Below are positions 31,531-44,869 of a stretch of 64,000 bases of DNA, piece by piece (the first letter of the stretch is position 1; the number at the start of each line of letters is the position of its first letter). Position numbers and translations under genes: made by a program. Under the pieces are notes generated by a model. It ran no database searches. It was given only the letters and a program-made list of their open reading frames with translations, and had not been told where the DNA came from. Source of the DNA: Allodiplogaster sudhausi (Eukaryota; Nematoda; Chromadorea; Rhabditida; Diplogasteridae). The DNA is taken from assembly GCA_945643635.1 (NCBI GenBank), contig CALZFC010000018.1, positions 33,501 to 97,500 of the forward strand. The letters are read 5' to 3'.

Positions 31531-31964
31531 AAAGCCAAAGAAGTGAGAAGCGGAAGCAAAAGAAGGAACGCTTTTTTCTTACTTCGTCATTGAAGTCAAG
31601 CTGGAAGAGAAAAAAAATGTCAGCCGATTGGGCACAAGATCTTAGTCAGTAGAGATTAGATCTCTCAGAAAAGACGGAAAGAAAAACAGACAGAGGAGCA
31701 AAATAAAAGGAGAGAGGGAATGGAGAATAACAGAGAAATGAGAGAGTCAAGAGTGAACAGAGCGGCTGAAAATAAGAGAGAATAAAGGAGGGTGAGATAT
31801 CTTGTGGACAGAAAGGCAGACATCTGAATGAGAAGCTCGCTGTAATCCTCGGTCACTGATCGCAAAGAGAACTGGAAAGAGACAGAAAGACAAGTAGAAA
31901 TAGCGTTGATTTCGGAAGACATTACGATAACATATCTCAGGCATCTTTTGAGAAGCGAAGAGAG

Positions 31965-32215
<251 letters not shown>

Positions 32216-33044
32216 ATGACTGAGAGGAGTGAGAGAGAAAAGTGTGAAAGCGGGAGATAAAGGAGTGAGAGAGATAAACAAGAGTGAGAGAGAAAGGAAG
32301 AGAAGAAAGGTAGAGAGAGTAAGAGGAGTGTGTGGGTGAGATAAAAGGAGAGAAATATGCGAGAGAGCCTGAGTGGAGAGAGAGTCAGAGCATCAAGAGA
32401 TTGTTCGAAGGTTGAGAAGAAGAGATTTCTGGGAGAAGAATTTGCTCGTTGCTCGGAGCCTTCAGCTCGCCCTTCGCTTCCTCAGTTTCCTCATTTGACA
32501 GGCTCAGTCTGGGTCTCATCACCAAACTTTGCTTCTATCCAGAACTTTCTAACTTAACTGGAATTCCATATGTTGATGAATAATTGGATCCTTTCTAGCG
32601 TTTAAAAAAAGTCGGTAACTATCATTGAGACTGCTTCTATTTTTTTCTTGCTGTTGCAGACAATTGTTTACTTAAGACTCCACTGCGAATAGATGCATGT
32701 GAATTCAACAAGTATTGTTTGCCTTCATGTTGACACATAAACACGCCTTAGGGATTGATTTAATTTCTTATATAATGAATTACAAACACTCAACGTATTT
32801 ATGTTTACATTTGATTAAAAAAAATATTTTTAACATCGCATATTACGCAAATGTATGTATGTATGTATCTACGAAGAATGTAGTTCTGCGTCCTCACGTA
32901 GCTGTTTTATTAGAGGAAAGATTTTGAGAGAATCCATTCTTGTGTTCCACTTCAACTCGTCCCTTTCCCATCCTGTCTCGGCTAACAGATATTTCCTGAT
33001 TGTTGACCAGCCCAGCTAAGCGAAGAGTGATTGTAGTGGTTGAA

Positions 33045-36000
33045 ATGGCGGTTCGCCCTCTTCTGCATCTCTCTCTTCTCGCCGTCTGCGAGAATCAGCT
33101 CATTGACGACATCGCACATCTTCCTTCAGATTGCAAGCAGAAACTTCTCGAATTCTTCTCCTCACATAATCAGGTTTTAATTTATTATATTTACTTTTAT
33201 ATATACCTAAACATGTTTACCTAAACATATTTTTGTAAATATACATATATGTATATATAGTAAGAACATATGTACATATGCATAGAATACGAATTCTTCA
33301 TTATATCAAAAATGGCTTGTTCATAATCCATTCCAGTTGTCTCTCCCATCGTGTGCTTCGTTGGTGTCTCTTCCCCGATTCGGACTGAATCTCACGTGTA
33401 TCTCGTTCTTTGTCTCCGAAGATGTCACTGATGAGATGCTTGAGGCACTCACGGAATACAACAAGAATGTTGAGGAAATCTGTCTGGTCGAGTGCTCCGC
33501 CATCACTGACAAGGTCGGGACTCTGTTTAGGAAAGACTGGGAGGAAGAGAAACAGAGACAGACTGTTGGGAGAGAGAGAGTGAAGAGAGGGGAGAGAGAA
33601 GAGAGGGGAGAGAGAGAAGAGAAGGGAGAGAGAGATATGAAAATCTTGCAGGGAGTACAGGCTCTGACATCCGAGCAGAGGAGGCTGGGGAAGCTGGAAT
33701 TACGGGCGATGAAGAAACTGACTGGAGCGGCCATCTCCGCCGTCAGAAGTGACCGACTCAGACTCGTCGACCTCAGTGGATGTACCAAGGTATGTAGAAT
33801 CCCTCTCTCTCTCTCTCTCATTCACTCGCTGTCTCAATTTCTTTCGTTCTCTCATTCTCTACAAATCTGAACTCTCTCTCTCTCCCCCCCCCATTTTCTT
33901 CTCTTCTTTTTATGGTTTCACTTTCATATTTCATATTAATATTTTTTTTTCGCCCTTTGTAAGTCTCTTCATTGTGATAATTCTAGTGTAAAGGTCCGAA
34001 GATCGTCTGAATTCTTCCCATCTTCCTCATAACAATTTGTAAGATGCTCTTTCTGCAACAGCTGGCTCTTTCCCTCTCAGGGCAGCTGCAATCCTCAATG
34101 TCCACTCTTAGTGCATTTTTTTATTACATTTTCTTCTTGATGTCAACTTGACTTCTGCTCACCATATGACTGAAGTCTTGTGTTCATTATTTTCATCTCG
34201 CGCCTGCCTACTCCCTCCTCTCTCTCTCTCTCTCTCTCTCTCTGCTTCTCTCTCTGCTTCTCTCTCTCTCTGCTTCTCTCTCTCTGCCTGTCTCTTGGTC
34301 TCCCATAATCTCTGACTTGTCTGCAGATCACAAGTAGTGGTCTGCGTGACTTGGTCTCGTGGAACCGTGGCATCTCCCGTCTCTTCCTTAACAACTGTCT
34401 CGCCCTAACTGATCCTGCTTTCTATGCAGTCGCCTACTATCTCGCCGAACACCTTCAGGTCAGCTAAGCGGAACTTCTGGGGAACACTGATCATTTCTTC
34501 CAGTAGACAACCCTTCTTTCAAATAAACTACCTGAACACATCTTTACAAGCATAGTGTTAAAGTTCTAAGATGAAGATTAAAGAAAAGCAAGGTTGTCTG
34601 AGGTGCTCGAGATGGATTTCCTGCACAGCCTGGCAGAGCCGGCAGCTACTCTCGCTTACTTGGCAAGCCACTGCCCGAATCTCAGCCAACTCTCTCTCGC
34701 CAGATTCTTTCACCAGGTTAATTCTTCTGCGATTGGAGAGTTAATTCTATATTCTATATCTGGATAACAGTATTCTGATGATGACGAAGAAGAAACGGAT
34801 GTTTCGGAGTGCAAAATCGACACTTTCAACCTGAAAAACGTCGACCTTTACGGTGATTTCACAGGACTTTCTGCGAGATTTTTGCTAGTTTAATTTGACC
34901 TGCCGTTTGGCTTATCGATGGAACATTTCTTCTTTTAGCTTTTTAAGATGCGGTGAATCTATATTTGAACAGGTTTTGATATTGCAGAGAACTTCTTCGT
35001 GACTCTGCCGCGTCTTCCCGACACTATTCAGTCCATTCGTCTATCCCTGACTGGAGATGAAGATGTCCCTGCTCTGGTTGCCTCTCTCAATGTCCCTCAC
35101 CTCGTCTCTATCAACATGCAACTTTGCTGTCCTGACGCCAGTCTTGTTAGTTACTTCCACGCTGTTCCCTTCAAATTATTTATCGTTTCGATTTCAGCCG
35201 GACAGATTTATTGAGTCTAAAATGAAAAGTGTCTCCACTTTTATAGCATTCGATTGACAAGGCGAACTTCCTTCTCTGTACACTTCTTCCGTTTGTTGGC
35301 TCCAAGATCACGACGCTTCAGGTTCTGACAGAAGACTTCGCAAGAATTATCTTTCCTTTTCCACTTATAGTCTAAAATGTAAGATATGTATTTTGATTTA
35401 ATTTGTAGGTTTCGGTACCGCGCCTCTTTGACTCGGCCCTGACTCTCATGACTGAGAATCTCCCGAATCTCAAGAATCTCGCCTTTTACGCAGAACACTT
35501 CAACAATCGTCTGCTGCAGAAGTACTTTGCAGGTTAAATTGAAGGTTCTTGTCGAGAAGGTGGCCGAACCTAAATATGATTTAAGCTGGAAACCTTGGCT
35601 GCAAACTGCGGACTCTGAAGATTGGTGGAATGCGAATCTCGTACCGCGTTCTCTTCGCGCTCGCTCGTGGCGCGAGAAATCTCACTGTAAATAGACTCTT
35701 CCTTTTGGCCAATATTTAAGATTAAATTTGCAAGCTGTATTAACAATTTGATATCGAAATGTGCTGTGCAGGAACTGGAAACTCCTCACATGCTCTCAGT
35801 GGATGACCGTTTCCTCTCTCTGCTTGCTGAAAACTGTCGCCTTCTCCGCTCGGTCAATCTGAATGGATGCAAATATGTCTCCGACAAGGGAGTCGCTGCC
35901 CTTGCCAGGTCTCCTTTCTTAATGGTTCATTGATTACTGATAAGTTAATCTTCCTGGATGGCTATCAAATGGGGAATGCCAGAGTGTCTATCTCGGCTTC

Positions 36001-36303
36001 CTTGCAGACGCTGTCCCCTGCGCGAAGTGTTCATCCGTGCCACGGCCTGCACTGACTCCGCCATCAATCATCTCGCTCTCTTCTGTCCCGACATTGAGCT
36101 CCTCTCATACAAGTTTGCGACGTTCATTCATGTACTCCAATGCCAGTTCCTGGTCATTTTAGATGCATAGTATAAAAATGAATGTGAATATTTGGCTGCA
36201 TGGATGATTGGTTCTCTGCAGAGACTACTCCGGCCGGCCCAACTTCTCTTCAGCGGCCGTCGATCGTCTGAAGAGGTCGTGTATCCAGCGTGTTCTTTGC
36301 TGA
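33045..36303 (+). CDS. leucine-rich-repeat protein (FBXL/AMN1-type repeats)
   Basis: Thirteen exons join with every phase correct: 33045-33173, 33337-33513, 33652-33789, 34327-34458, 34603-34716, 34771-34852, 34988-35145, 35247-35321, 35409-35532, 35586-35686, 35772-35908, 36008-36112, 36222-36303. Total 517 residues. Cysteine-containing LRRs of the F-box/LRR kind are clear: RLRLVDLSGCTKITSSGL, GISRLFLNNCLALTDPAF, LLRSVNLNGCKYVSDKGV, and CPNLSQLSLARF. The N-terminus (SLLAVCENQLIDDIAHLPSD, then KQKLLEFFSSHNQL) resembles the helical cap of FBXL or ZYG11-type proteins but lacks a convincing F-box. Such proteins typically present substrates to SCF or CUL2 ubiquitin ligases; that role is inferred from the repeat class. 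The third intron holds a CT array. Confidence 0.85.
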
Positions 36304-36805
36304 TTCTCACATTATGATATGCAACCTAAAACATTTTGTGTTTATTTCGCCTGAAATTAACTTAGCCAATTACCATTGACCGCCGTCACATTCTGTACAT
36401 TGAAACGGTAGTCTTAATAAGCTTCTCACCTCCCTCAACCAATCTCGCACTTCCTCCACCTGTCGGCATCTCAAGTGGCTGTGATTCCCAATTCGATTTA
36501 TGGCGGGCAACATATTTTTGCATTCGGTCGGTGACATTCAGAGAATACATATTTTCTTATTTGATTTTCATGTTTCTATTTCATTAAATCTTTTCTAGTT
36601 AGTTTATCTCTTCGATTTCTTTTAAATGAAATACATATATTTGTGATTTATTTTTTTGTGAGTTTAATACGTACATACATGCATGTATTTGTAAATGAAG
36701 ACACTTGTTTGAATATGACAAGGAATTGCACTACATATATGGATATGTAAATACAAATGCAGTAAACCGATACTGAAAAACCAAGAAATAGACTGGGTTT
36801 GGTAA
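36304..36805. other. intergenic between convergent genes
   Basis: AT-rich 3' flanks of the LRR gene (plus) and the secreted protein gene (minus). Nothing further recognised. Confidence 0.6.
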
Positions 36806-37441
36806 TTATCCAAACCAATGGGGCGAGTGGTCTGCGTATCCCCAAACTCCGCGGTAGAATGGCCCTGAAACGATCAGCGATTCTTTAACACCCAAAGGCG
36901 CGACGAAGAATGATTAATGACTGACCAAATCTCTCTTGCTGCAGAGTCTCGAAGGTACTCGGCACGGGATTTCCGTATTTGTTCTTGTGGAAGGAGACCT
37001 CGTTGTAATAATTGCGATAAGTGTCGAAGGTGTAAAGTGGAGGAGGGCCCGAGTTGTAGAACTTATCGCTTAAGGAAACAGTTAAAGTACTACTTGACCT
37101 TAGAATGCCAAACTATGAGAGGCGATAAAAACGAACCGGTAAAATCCAAAGCTGTCCACGCCGATGTTGGTGGGGCCAACCCCGTGAAGGCCGTAACCGT
37201 AGTTGTTGACAAAATCATTCCGCTTCACACGAAGATGCCAGTCTGGCCCTCTTAGAGAAGGAAAGATGATGGATGGAGACAAGCTCATGAGAAGACATTC
37301 ATCACACGCTAACAGATAGACAGTAAAGCTAAGAGATTTAGAGAAAGAAAAGAGGAAAGAGGAAATGAATACTCACTTGTCATTTCGGGCGTTGCTCTCC
37401 GCTGCTGCGAAGAGACAAAACAAGCCAATTACCACACGCAT
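36806..37441 (-). CDS. small secreted Tyr-rich protein with C-terminal amidation-type glycine
   Basis: Four exons (37441-37377, 37250-37137, 37068-36926, 36864-36806) with matching phases give about 126 residues. The start MRVVIGLFCLFAAAESNAR is a signal peptide. The mature part is rich in Tyr, Phe, Asn and Gly: NDFVNNYGYGLHGVGP, LYTFDTYRNYYNEVSF, GPFYRGVWGYADHSP. One dibasic site, KR, follows RNDKGPDWHLRV. There are no cysteines in the mature region. The protein ends HWFG and stop, so the terminal Gly could be converted to an amide on Phe. It may be a peptide precursor or an extracellular structural protein; I do not recognise the family. Confidence 0.72.
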
Positions 37442-38604
37442 CAATGGACTTTCTTTCACTCTTCGTTGTCCTCTTCCTTCCCCAATCAGCTTAAATCAAT
37501 GATCTGCCAAGAAAACTTCGAACAGCACCTGCAGGGCCTGTGGCTTTTCCTTTTATTCGCTTCTCTCTTCTCATATTTCTCTTTGTCTGTTTATCTCTGC
37601 TTCTCTCTCATTTACCTCATCCCTCCCTATCCTTCCTCTTTGTCCTCCTGTTCACGTGAGTAAGAGCAGCAGCTCATCTGCCTTCCCATTCATTCTCTGC
37701 TAGTCCTAATCAACTCTGACAACTCTCGCCCTCTTCGTGATCAAATAAATTTTTTCTTGCAAACAACTTTATTGAGATCCAGTTAATATTTAATATACTA
37801 AATTATTGCTCTCTAAAATTTGACCAGCAGTTGAATAATTATTTTATGCTCTCCAATGGCGACCTTCCGAAACGACCGTCCGGGTATAAATGTCAACCCT
37901 CGCCTCTTCTTCGTGTCCTTCCAACGGCGCACTTCGTTAAAGTAATCCGTTCCTTTTGCTTGCCTCGATCGTTCTCTGCAAACGGTTGTCTCTTTACAAG
38001 TTCCCTCTCTCCCTTCTTCCATGAATTGCGTAGTCTGTCTGATCCGTTGCCTCGTTCTCTCATTCTCCCCTTCTCCCTCCTATCTCCACGCTGTCTCCCT
38101 CTCTCTATTTCTCTCTCTCTCTTTCCCTCTCTTTCTCGCAAACAATTCTGCATGACCCGCCTCCCGTGACAGCGACAGTCATGTATTCTCAATGGATTCC
38201 CTTGCTTGGTTCTTTCTCATTCCAGCGTCACTCCTTTTTCCTTATTCTTCGCGAGAGGAAACTTAATTATACGTTGTACTCTAGTATGTATTCTACTATT
38301 CTCCACTGCTCCCTTACGCAACACGTGAGACAATGCAGAGCTCTCAAGAGACTCTAGTCTCTCTCTTTCTCTGCATCGCTATTGCACCCATTTAGCCATC
38401 CCTTTGCCCTTCTCGTTCGTATTCCCATGTTCTCTCACTCGCTCTCTCCTCCACCCTCGCTCACTCTCTCTCTCTCACTCTCTCTCTCACTCTCTCTCTC
38501 TCACTCTCTCTCTCACTCTCGCTCTCTCTCCAGATTGGCATCTGGCAGTCCTCCCCTCATCATTTCTCCTCCCGAATCCATCTGCCAGTTCATCTCCTCC
38601 AGCG
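37442..38604. other. intergenic, pyrimidine-rich
   Basis: 5' flanks of the divergent secreted-protein and TDP-like genes. CT-rich throughout, with a CT array at 38460-38530 ending about 75 bases before the TDP-like ATG. No other gene seen. Confidence 0.55.
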
Positions 38605-39334
38605 ATGAGCAACAACTGCGGCAAAGGTGAGAATGAGAGAAGCAGAGTTTGTTTGTCCAGGCTGTTTGATTTCCCCGCATCTCATTTTCTAAAACGGAAT
38701 ACATTCAAATTTCCTTTGTCATATATTTTTAACTTCCTTTTCTGGCTTTCCTCTACCATTTTACCATTGCATTTAAATTTCTTCTTCTTTTTTTTTCGTT
38801 TTTCTCTTTTTCGTACACATATACATACATACATACATACATACATATGTACATACATACATTTCTCCTCATTCATCCTTTCACGCCGGCAAATGCGCTT
38901 TCCCTTCTGATACAAACTGAGAATACATATTTTTCGGATAATTATAAAATAAGAATAGCGTGCATGCGTCTAACATAATCCAAATCCGCTTTATCAGAAT
39001 AAAAGGTTGTTAACCTCTTTTACACCTTCAACTAACACAAAGTGTAATATAAGTTCAAGGGGCCTCGGGAAAAGGGAATGGAATCTCAGCCTTCTACTTC
39101 TTTTCTTTGTTCCTTTGACATATCTATGTCAGTTGCTCTGCTATTCCCCTTCTGCCCTTTACTTTTCTGTTTCCATCCAGAGAAGGCATCAGTTGAAATG
39201 AACCCCTTCCTGTTATTTACCATTTTCTTCTTCCTCTTTTTGTGCTTTCCCCTGAAAAGAAGGGATCGAAGCTGAGGAGCACGGGAAGGAAGAGGACAAC
39301 ACCTCTTTCCCAATCCCGTCCGTTCTCTCTCCCT

Positions 39335-39404
<70 letters not shown>

Positions 39405-39619
39405 TTCTCTCTCTGTTTCTCTACTCTCCCTCCTCTTTCTTCTGCCTCTACCTCATCTACTTCTCTCGCACTCTTGCATAACCTTGACGGAAACATAAAC
39501 TAGTCGACCTAAGCGCCTGTTTAACTTCGCAGTCATCGTCATTGAATATGCTGTCGTCTTATCTGAATTAGATTTGCCTTTATCTCTGGCCCTCCATCTT
39601 ATTCCCCGTCTGTATGCAC

Positions 39620-39668
<49 letters not shown>

Positions 39669-42600
39669 GCAGAGGAATTCGCTCTGCATGTTGCTGTGCA
39701 TTGCATAAGTATGTTTGGCGCCATTGGCTGGGTCCTTCTTCGTTTTCGTTTTGATTTGTCTTGACTTCTTATCTGGTTTGTTATCACAGTGAATGTCCCT
39801 CCCTTTCAAAGGCGTTTTCGAAGCATCCGGAATGATGAGGAAAGATTTGATTAGCGGGGTTGAAATGGGTCGCCATCGAAAGAAAGCTGGCACTGACAGC
39901 AAATATCGTTATAAAAGAGAGCGAACACAGACGATGGATAAGGAAGAATAGCACTGTAGGGGAGACAGCGAAAGAGCTAAAGTTAGGGAAGGAGAGAAAA
40001 AGACAGAGAGAGAAAGAGAGGGAGAGAGAGAGAGATGTGGAAAAGCATCGATCTCGAGGGCCAATCCTTCCTTCCTTTTGCGTGGCGGATGAGAGCTCTT
40101 CAATGAATGGAGCGAGTAGAATGCAGTAATAAGAGAGAGGGAGAGTGAGATTGTAGAGAGAGAGAGAGGGAGAGGGAGAGAGAGGAGAGAGAAAGGGAAA
40201 GAGATGCAGAGTAACAGATGACTCGCAAAGTCGAAGATAGCTGAGTTTCTGGCCGTGCAAACGTGCTCTTGACTGAGCAAAACACAGAAAAGAAATAATA
40301 TAATTAGAAGAGGAAGGAATGGATGGATAGAGAAGAGTCTCGTTTTCAGTCCGCACCCTTCGTCTCTTCGTGGAACCCCTCGACGTGGAACTCGACGCCG
40401 ATGATGGCCTTCTCTTCTCTGCTCTTCAGATGGCATTCCCTGGTAATCATCCTTCATTCCAATGTCTATTCTTATGGTCTTTCTCTCTGGCAAGAAGAGA
40501 AGAGCCATGAGTTGTCTCTCTGCAGGCGCGTCCTCCGTCTACTACAAGGGCGGTGAATGCAAAACAGCAGTCAAATTCGATGGGAAGCACTTCCGACCGC
40601 CAGGGGGACATTGGAATGACAAAGAGTACTTTGTCAGCCTCGGTCAGTTACAAGCATTCATGCACATACATACAACATTGGAATGACAAAGAGTACTTTG
40701 TCAGCCTCGGTCAGTTACAAGCATTCATGCACATACATACAACATTGGAATGACAAAGAGTACTTTGTCAGCCTCGGTCAGTTACAAGCATTCATGCACA
40801 TACATACAACATTGGAATGACAAAGAGTACTTTGTCAGCCTCGGTCAGTTACAAGCATTCATGCACATACATACAACATTGGAATGACAAAGAGTACTTT
40901 GTCAGCCTCGGTCAGTTACAAGCATTCATGCACATACATACAACATTGGAATGACAAAGAGTACTTTGTCAGCCTCGGTCAGTTACAAGCATTCATGCAC
41001 ATACATACAACATTGGAATGACAAAGAGTACTTTGTCAGCCTCGGTCAGTTACAAGCATTCATGCACATACATACAACATTGGAATGACAAAGAGTACTT
41101 TGTCAGCCTCGGTCAGTTACAAGCATTCATGCACATACATACAACATTGGAATGACAAAGAGTACTTTGTCAGCCTCGGTCAGTTACAAGCATTCATGCA
41201 CATACATACAACATTGGAATGACAAAGAGTACTTTGTCAGCCTCGGTCAGTTACAAGCATTCATGCACATACATACAACATTGGAATGACAAAGAGTACT
41301 TTGTCAGCCTCGGTCAGTTACAAGCATTCATGCACATACATACAACATTGGAATGACAAAGAGTACTTTGTCAGCCTCGGTCAGTTACAAGCATTCATGC
41401 ACATACATACAACATTGGAATGACAAAGAGTACTTTGTCAGCCTCGGTCAGTTACAAGCATTCATGCACATACATACAACATTGGAATGACAAAGAGTAC
41501 TTTGTCAGCCTCGGTCAGTTACAAGCATTCATGCACATACATACAACATTGGAATGACAAAGAGTACTTTGTCAGCCTCGGTCAGTTACAAGCATTCATG
41601 CACATACATACAACATTGGAATGACAAAGAGTACTTTGTCAGCCTCGGTCAGTTACAAGCATTCATGCACATACATACAACATTGGAATGACAAAGAGTA
41701 CTTTGTCAGCCTCGGTCAGTTACAAGCATTCATGCACATACATACAACATTGGAATGACAAAGAGTACTTTGTCAGCCTCGGTCAGTTACAAGCATTCAT
41801 GCACATACATACAACATTGGAATGACAAAGAGTACTTTGTCAGCCTCGGTCAGTTACAAGCATTCATGCACATACATACAACATTGGAATGACAAAGAGT
41901 ACTTTGTCAGCCTCGGTCAGTTACAAGCATTCATGCACATACATACAACATTGGAATGACAAAGAGTACTTTGTCAGCCTCGGTCAGTTACAAGCATTCA
42001 TGCACATACATACAACATTGGAATGACAAAGAGTACTTTGTCAGCCTCGGTCAGTTACAAGCATTCATGCACATACATACAACATTGGAATGACAAAGAG
42101 TACTTTGTCAGCCTCGGTCAGTTACAAGCATTCATGCACATACATACAACATTGGAATGACAAAGAGTACTTTGTCAGCCTCGGTCAGTTACAAGCATTC
42201 ATGCACATACATACAACATTGGAATGACAAAGAGTACTTTGTCAGCCTCGGTCAGTTACAAGCATTCATGCACATACATACAACATTGGAATGACAAAGA
42301 GTACTTTGTCAGCCTCGGTCAGTTACAAGCATTCATGCACATACATACAACATTGGAATGACAAAGAGTACTTTGTCAGCCTCGGTCAGTTACAAGCATT
42401 CATGCACATACATACAACATTGGAATGACAAAGAGTACTTTGTCAGCCTCGGTCAGTTACAAGCATTCATGCACATACATACAACATTGGAATGACAAAG
42501 AGTACTTTGTCAGCCTCGGTCAGTTACAAGCATTCATGCACATACATACAACATTGGAATGACAAAGAGTACTTTGTCAGCCTCGGTCAGTTACAAGCAT

Positions 42601-43102
42601 TCATGCACATACATACAACATTGGAATGACAAAGAGTACTTTGTCAGCCTCGGTCAGTTACAAGCATTCATGCACATACATACATATGTACATACAATAT
42701 CCTCAAGATTTTCAGATAATTTGAATGTCTTCCCTTTTGTCTAGGAAATCGAACGATGAACTATCCATTCGGAGGCTATGAAAATGCGTCGAAGCAGTTT
42801 GAAAGATCTGTCAACGCAGTTCAGCAGATGCTGGGATCGAGTCTATTTGGTTATTACTTTCATTTCCTATTCATCCTGTTCCTATCAGTTCACGCGTTTC
42901 TCTTATCCTTTCTCATTTTCTCTCCCTATATGAATACGTGTTCTTTATTTCGCTCCCTCTCTAGCTCTTTCTCTTTCTGGCTCCCGCAGCTGCACCTGTC
43001 AAACGCAGCGCTGCAATATTTATTTCATCCATAGAGAATGGCACCGCAAGTTGCGACGAATTCGAGTCTCGTGATAAGGGACAAACAATGTGTGCGCTTT
43101 GA
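38605..43102 (+). CDS. TDP-43 N-terminal-domain-like protein lacking RRMs
   Basis: Exons 38605-38626, 40350-40442, 40526-40642, 42745-42849 and 42990-43102 join in phase into about 149 residues. The core matches the ubiquitin-like N-terminal domain of TARDBP: LDADDGLLFSALQMAFPGAS for the [20 protein letters not shown] region, then a basic strand region with AVKFDGKHFRPPGGHW for the GVRLVEGILHAPDAGW region, and DKEYFVSLGNRTMNYP for LVYVVNYP. That domain drives head-to-tail oligomerisation of TDP-43. After it come a helical GYENASKQFERSVNAV segment, a short APVKRSA stretch that recalls the TDP-43 nuclear signal, and a stop. No RNA-recognition motif follows. The intron after 40642 contains 31 copies of a 67-bp repeat that includes the end of the exon and its donor. 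Confidence 0.78.
39335..39660 (+). repeat. two CT arrays in TDP-like intron
   Basis: CT arrays at about 39335-39420 and 39622-39660 in the first intron of the TDP-like gene. Further upstream in the same intron, 38818-38860 is (ATAC)n. Confidence 0.9.
40611..42695 (+). repeat. 67-bp minisatellite, 31 near-identical copies, spanning a 5' splice site
   Basis: Units start TTGGAATGACAAAGAG at 40611, 40678, 40745 and so on to 42621, exactly 67 bases apart. I see no differences between units by eye apart from the last, which runs into (CATA)n. Each unit contains the last 32 bases of the TDP-like exon (encoding WNDKEYFVSL), its donor CTCG/GTCAGT, and 35 bases of intron. Because 67 is not a multiple of three, read-through meets TGA at the next unit. 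So only the first donor gives the normal protein. Confidence 0.98.
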
Positions 43103-43189
43103 AAAAAACTAGGAAAACTCATTTGTAGCCACTTCAAAGATCTCAAACATTTAATGACAGAGAAATAAGTATGTGAATGTCAAGGTGGA

Positions 43190-44810
43190 GTGGCCGGAAG
43201 AACTCATCGAAGTGAGAATGGAGGAGTGAAGACCGGCAAAGCAGTCGGGAAGGCCTCTCCTTCTCCTTCCAATGGCAGTCTTCCTCCTTCCAGGAGTCAA
43301 TCCATTGAGGAGGCCAAGCAGAACGTCGCTTCTATTCAGGTTTCAAAGATTATAAGTTTAAAAGAACAATTATTAACATGATCATAAGAGAAAACCAATT
43401 CAGTAATGACGTTGTTATATCCCAGGACTTTTAAGGATGAAAATAAAATTGGATGATAAAAATACTTTTGCCAGGAGCGAGAGAAACTTCTCCGCTCGGC
43501 CGGCCGACAACTCTCTCCGATTGAACAACAATTCGTTGATTTGGCCAGGATCTCGAATGGAAAAGATACAATCATTCAAGAGCAGAGGAACGAGATTCAA
43601 CAGCAGAAGATTTACTTTGAGACATTGAACAAGTCCGTCTACTTCCTAGTCATTCTTCCCTTTCTGTTACCAAAAATTATAAAAAAGATGTGCACGTATG
43701 TACATACATACATTTATGAATTGAAAGGTGATAATTCAATTTGTTTAGAGAGCTAAACAAGGCGCAGGAAGAATGCGAGAGATTGCATCAGAGAATGATT
43801 GGCCAGGAGGAGGAGCTGGGCATCCTCCGGAGACTTAGCTCGGATCAGACTTACATGTGCGAGAAGGTTGGCTCTCTCTCTCTCTCTCTCTATTTGAATG
43901 CATCATTAAAGGAGGCGAAAACTCCATTTTTTTTGCCATAAGGATGATTCTGTGAATATGTCCGGATTGAGCTTGCGAAAGCATCAGCAAAAATTCAATT
44001 TACTAAACTAAAAGTTAGAGGAGTAATTTGCATCTGAAAAGAGTCGCCTGATCATGAGGGAAATATTAGTGATTATACAGAACTTTAAATTTAACATCAG
44101 TCCCCTGACCAAATTACGGCCAAATGGATTGACGAGAATATCATGACCGAAAAACGTGAAATTTCGTCGTTCGGCCGTAAAATATATACCGGAATATTCA
44201 TGATTCACCAAACGGACGCAAACCGCCGATTTTAAATCGCCGAATAAAACGCATTTTTTACGAGAAAAGGTTTCGAAGCAAGGATCTTGGCAAATTGCCA
44301 GGATCACGTTGCCAAAATGTATCGTACTATAAGATCGGCCATTTCGTGCTAGGAGTTTCCGAGTTTAAGCCTCCTTTAAATTACGTAAATATTCCACACA
44401 ATTACGATATGATGAATAGAATCTTTATGTGACCCTTTTAAGGTAAACGATTTAACAAAAAGACTTTCGGATCGGGAGAGCGAGCTAAGCAAGCTTCGCT
44501 ATGAACTCACGGATCAGATCGGAAAACTCAAAGATGAAAATGCTGACTTACAAAGGAGGTATGCATAATATACATACATATGTATATCCAATTTCGAAAC
44601 TTTTCGATTATTTTTTTCTCCATTTACAGGTTTGCCGCGGTATCGGCAGATTTGTCAGAGAGGACATCGAGAGTTAGCGTCATTGAAGAGGATCTCAAGA
44701 TCAAGACAATGGACAACTATGAGATGACTCTGGAGCTCAAGAGACTGAGAACACTTGCTAAGCGCATTGATCTCGAGGTTGGAAAGAGAGCGAGAGCTAG
44801 AAGAGAGAAA

Positions 44811-44869
<59 letters not shown>

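Noticed and set aside
40611..42695. CRISPR-like array of identical repeats
   Set aside because: Units are contiguous with no unique spacers and include animal exon sequence; it is a minisatellite.
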